A stretch of 7,269 nt of DNA from Angelakisella sp. (GTDB lineage: Bacteria; Bacillota; Clostridia; Oscillospirales; Ruminococcaceae). The DNA lies in assembly GCA_013316495.1 (NCBI GenBank), contig WSMP01000082.1, positions 1 through 7,269 on the forward strand. The letters run 5' to 3'. Made by a program: the position numbers and the translations under genes. Positions 6,284-7,269 of the stretch are shown piece by piece. The first letter of the stretch is position 1. Each line of letters opens with the position of its first letter. Under the pieces are notes generated by a model. The model was not told the DNA's origin, searched no databases, and saw only the letters and a program-made list of their open reading frames with translations.

Positions 6284-6738
6284 TGCAGCAGGTGTTCCTG
6301 GCGGTCTATTTTGCGGGGATTCCCGCCCTTTGCACCTTCGCCCTCTATAAGTTCGCCCGCATCTGGCTTTGGGCCGCTCCCATCATCGCCACCCTGCTGG
6401 GCACGGTGATGATGACCATCTACCTGGGGGGGCTGCCTGTCCCGACGGACGAGCGGTGGCTCACCTTTTGGGAGGTCCTTATGCCGGTTCAGCAGCTTAT
6501 CGCCATCTCCATCTGCCTGGGGGCGCTGGTGAGGCTGCGGTGGGGCGGTCCCTTGGGCCTTGCCACCGGCGGCACCGGGACGGTGCTGGGGCTGATGGCG
6601 GTGGCAGTTACCGGCAGCGCCCTGCTTATCTATCCCCTTTGCCTGCTGCTCTATGGGGCGGTGCTGCTCCTCAGCTTCACCGGCAGGGCCCGGAAGGCCT
6701 GGGAGGAATACCGCCAGGGGAATAACCCGGAGTTATGA
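6283..6738 (+). CDS. Multi-pass membrane protein of unknown function between ecfA1 and ecfA2
   Basis: A 151-residue, very hydrophobic protein that I cannot place in a family. Four to five transmembrane segments are visible: about 4-21, 28-50, 63-84, and a long stretch 90-132 that may be one or two passes with the glycine-rich turn GLATGGTGTVLG (92-103). The C-terminus is basic and polar (GRARKAWEEYRQ, 134-145), probably cytoplasmic. The ATG overlaps the ecfA1 stop by one base and follows a purine-rich AGGAGAGGGAGGGG (6262-6275), so translation is probably coupled to ecfA1. The frame is open upstream to 5914, but that is a shadow of ecfA1. It is too short and lacks recognisable motifs for EcfT, and it has fewer passes than the usual six of an S-component. 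An accessory subunit, a divergent or reduced S-component, or an unrelated passenger are all open. Confidence 0.8.
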   Translation: MQQVFLAVYFAGIPALCTFALYKFARIWLWAAPIIATLLGTVMMTIYLGGLPVPTDERWLTFWEVLMPVQQLIAISICLGALVRLRWGGPLGLATGGTGTVLGLMAVAVTGSALLIYPLCLLLYGAVLLLSFTGRARKAWEEYRQGNNPEL

Positions 6739-6823
6739 AATAAATCCAATATACAAAATGTACTGTTTTGGCGGCCGGCCTACAAGGCGGCCGACCCAGG
6801 CCCATCAGGAGGACAAATAGCCT
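6739..6823 (+). other. 85-base spacer with an AT-rich start and a GC-rich hairpin
   Basis: This is the only sizeable gap inside the ECF gene group. Its first ~30 bases are markedly AT-rich and contain the small dyad TACA-AAA-TGTA (6752-6762). Next comes a GC-rich hairpin in which CGGCC-g-GCC (6772-6780, one G bulged) pairs with GGCGGCCG (6786-6793) around TACAA. No T-run follows, so it does not look like a standard terminator. I found no well-spaced -35/-10 pair. The consensus AGGAGG for ecfA2 lies at 6807-6812, 11 bases before its ATG. Confidence 0.5.
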
Positions 6824-7269
6824 ATGACAGCAATCAGAACCGAGCACCTCACCCACACCTATTCCCCCAATACCCCCTTCCGGAAGGTGGCGGTGGAGGA
6901 CGTTTCCATCGCCATCGAGGAGGGGGCCTATGTGGGGGTCATCGGCCACACCGGCAGCGGCAAGTCCACCCTCATCCAGCACTTTAACGGCCTTTTGGCC
7001 CCCACCTCTGGCAAGATATACATTGGGGAGGAGGACCTGTGGGCGGATAAGGCGAAGCTCCGCTCCTTCCGCTTTGCGGTAGGGCTGGTATTCCAATACC
7101 CGGAGTACCAGCTTTTTGGGGAGACGGTGTACAGCGATATCGCCTTTGGTCCCACCAACATGGGCCTTTCCCCGGAGGAGGTGGACAGCCGGGTGCGCCA
7201 GGCGGCCCGGTTTGTGGGCCTAAAGGAGGAGAAGCTGCAAAAAAGCCCTTTTGAGCTTTCCGGCGGACA
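6824..7269 (+). CDS. ecfA2: ECF transporter ATPase EcfA2, N-terminal part (3' end outside window)
   Basis: Second ATPase of the ECF module, partner of EcfA1 on EcfT. The visible 148 codons run from ATG to the signature motif and are cut by the right edge within the glutamine codon of LSGGQ. Visible motifs are Walker A GHTGSGKST (41-49), the following IQHFNGLLAPTSGKI (51-65), and the Q-loop region VFQYPEYQLFGETVYSDIAFGP (within 89-110). That YPEYQLF(G/E)ETV pattern and the AFGPTNMGLS that follows are typical of EcfA2 and differ from the NPDNQIVATIVEEDVAF of EcfA1, which supports a heterodimeric A1/A2 pair. The N-terminus MTAIRTEHLTHTYSPNTPF matches the usual EcfA2 start, and AGGAGG lies 11 bases upstream. 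Walker B, the D-loop and the H-loop are beyond the edge. ecfT would be expected next, from known Firmicute gene order. Confidence 0.95.
   Translation, partial: MTAIRTEHLTHTYSPNTPFRKVAVEDVSIAIEEGAYVGVIGHTGSGKSTLIQHFNGLLAPTSGKIYIGEEDLWADKAKLRSFRFAVGLVFQYPEYQLFGETVYSDIAFGPTNMGLSPEEVDSRVRQAARFVGLKEEKLQKSPFELSGG

Noticed and set aside
6739..6823. Riboswitch or vitamin-responsive leader before ecfA2
   Set aside because: The spacer is too short for the common vitamin riboswitch aptamers, and I could not find their conserved core elements.

Overview
The window is a GC-rich stretch of bacterial chromosome with every supported gene on the + strand. The mix suggests a GC-rich Firmicute of the Clostridia, probably an Oscillospiraceae/Ruminococcaceae-type gut bacterium. 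The reasons are strong AGGAGG-type ribosome binding sites, GTG starts, a Gram-positive-style lipoprotein, a glmM gene, and a two-ATPase ECF transporter module (ecfA1, ecfA2) of the kind common in Firmicutes. This assignment is inference from gene content and style; no search was run.

Layout. (1) Positions 1-381 hold the C-terminal winged-helix end of RuvB, cut by the window edge. Its first ~50 bases look scrambled compared with the conserved RuvB sequence. (2) Positions 382-542 are a spacer with two back-to-back hairpins, one with a perfect 16-bp stem. (3) Positions 543-1931 encode an unrecognised 462-residue lipoprotein with a proline-rich tether and propeller-like sequence. (4) A short spacer with a hairpin and a possible promoter leads to glmM (2005-3366), which makes glucosamine-1-phosphate for cell-wall synthesis. 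(5) A class I SAM-dependent methyltransferase of the RlmI/COG1092 type overlaps the glmM stop by one base (3366-4235). (6) Two small membrane-anchored proteins follow (4258-4914 and 4933-5415). Their extracytoplasmic domains are clearly paralogous to each other and I cannot match them to a named family. (7) ecfA1 (5429-6283), a one-base-overlapping multi-pass membrane protein of unknown function (6283-6738), an 85-base spacer with a hairpin, and the 5' part of ecfA2 (6824 to the edge) complete the window.

How they fit together. From glmM through the 151-residue membrane protein, gaps are at most 22 bases and two junctions are one-base TGATG overlaps, so these genes are probably co-transcribed. 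EcfA1 and EcfA2 would form the ATPase pair that powers vitamin or metal uptake through EcfT and interchangeable S-components. ecfT is expected just past the right edge but is not visible. The least explained content is the tandem paralogous membrane pair and the membrane protein placed between ecfA1 and ecfA2. I saw no RNA genes, CRISPR array, insertion sequence, or sign of a dedicated defence or mobile system.
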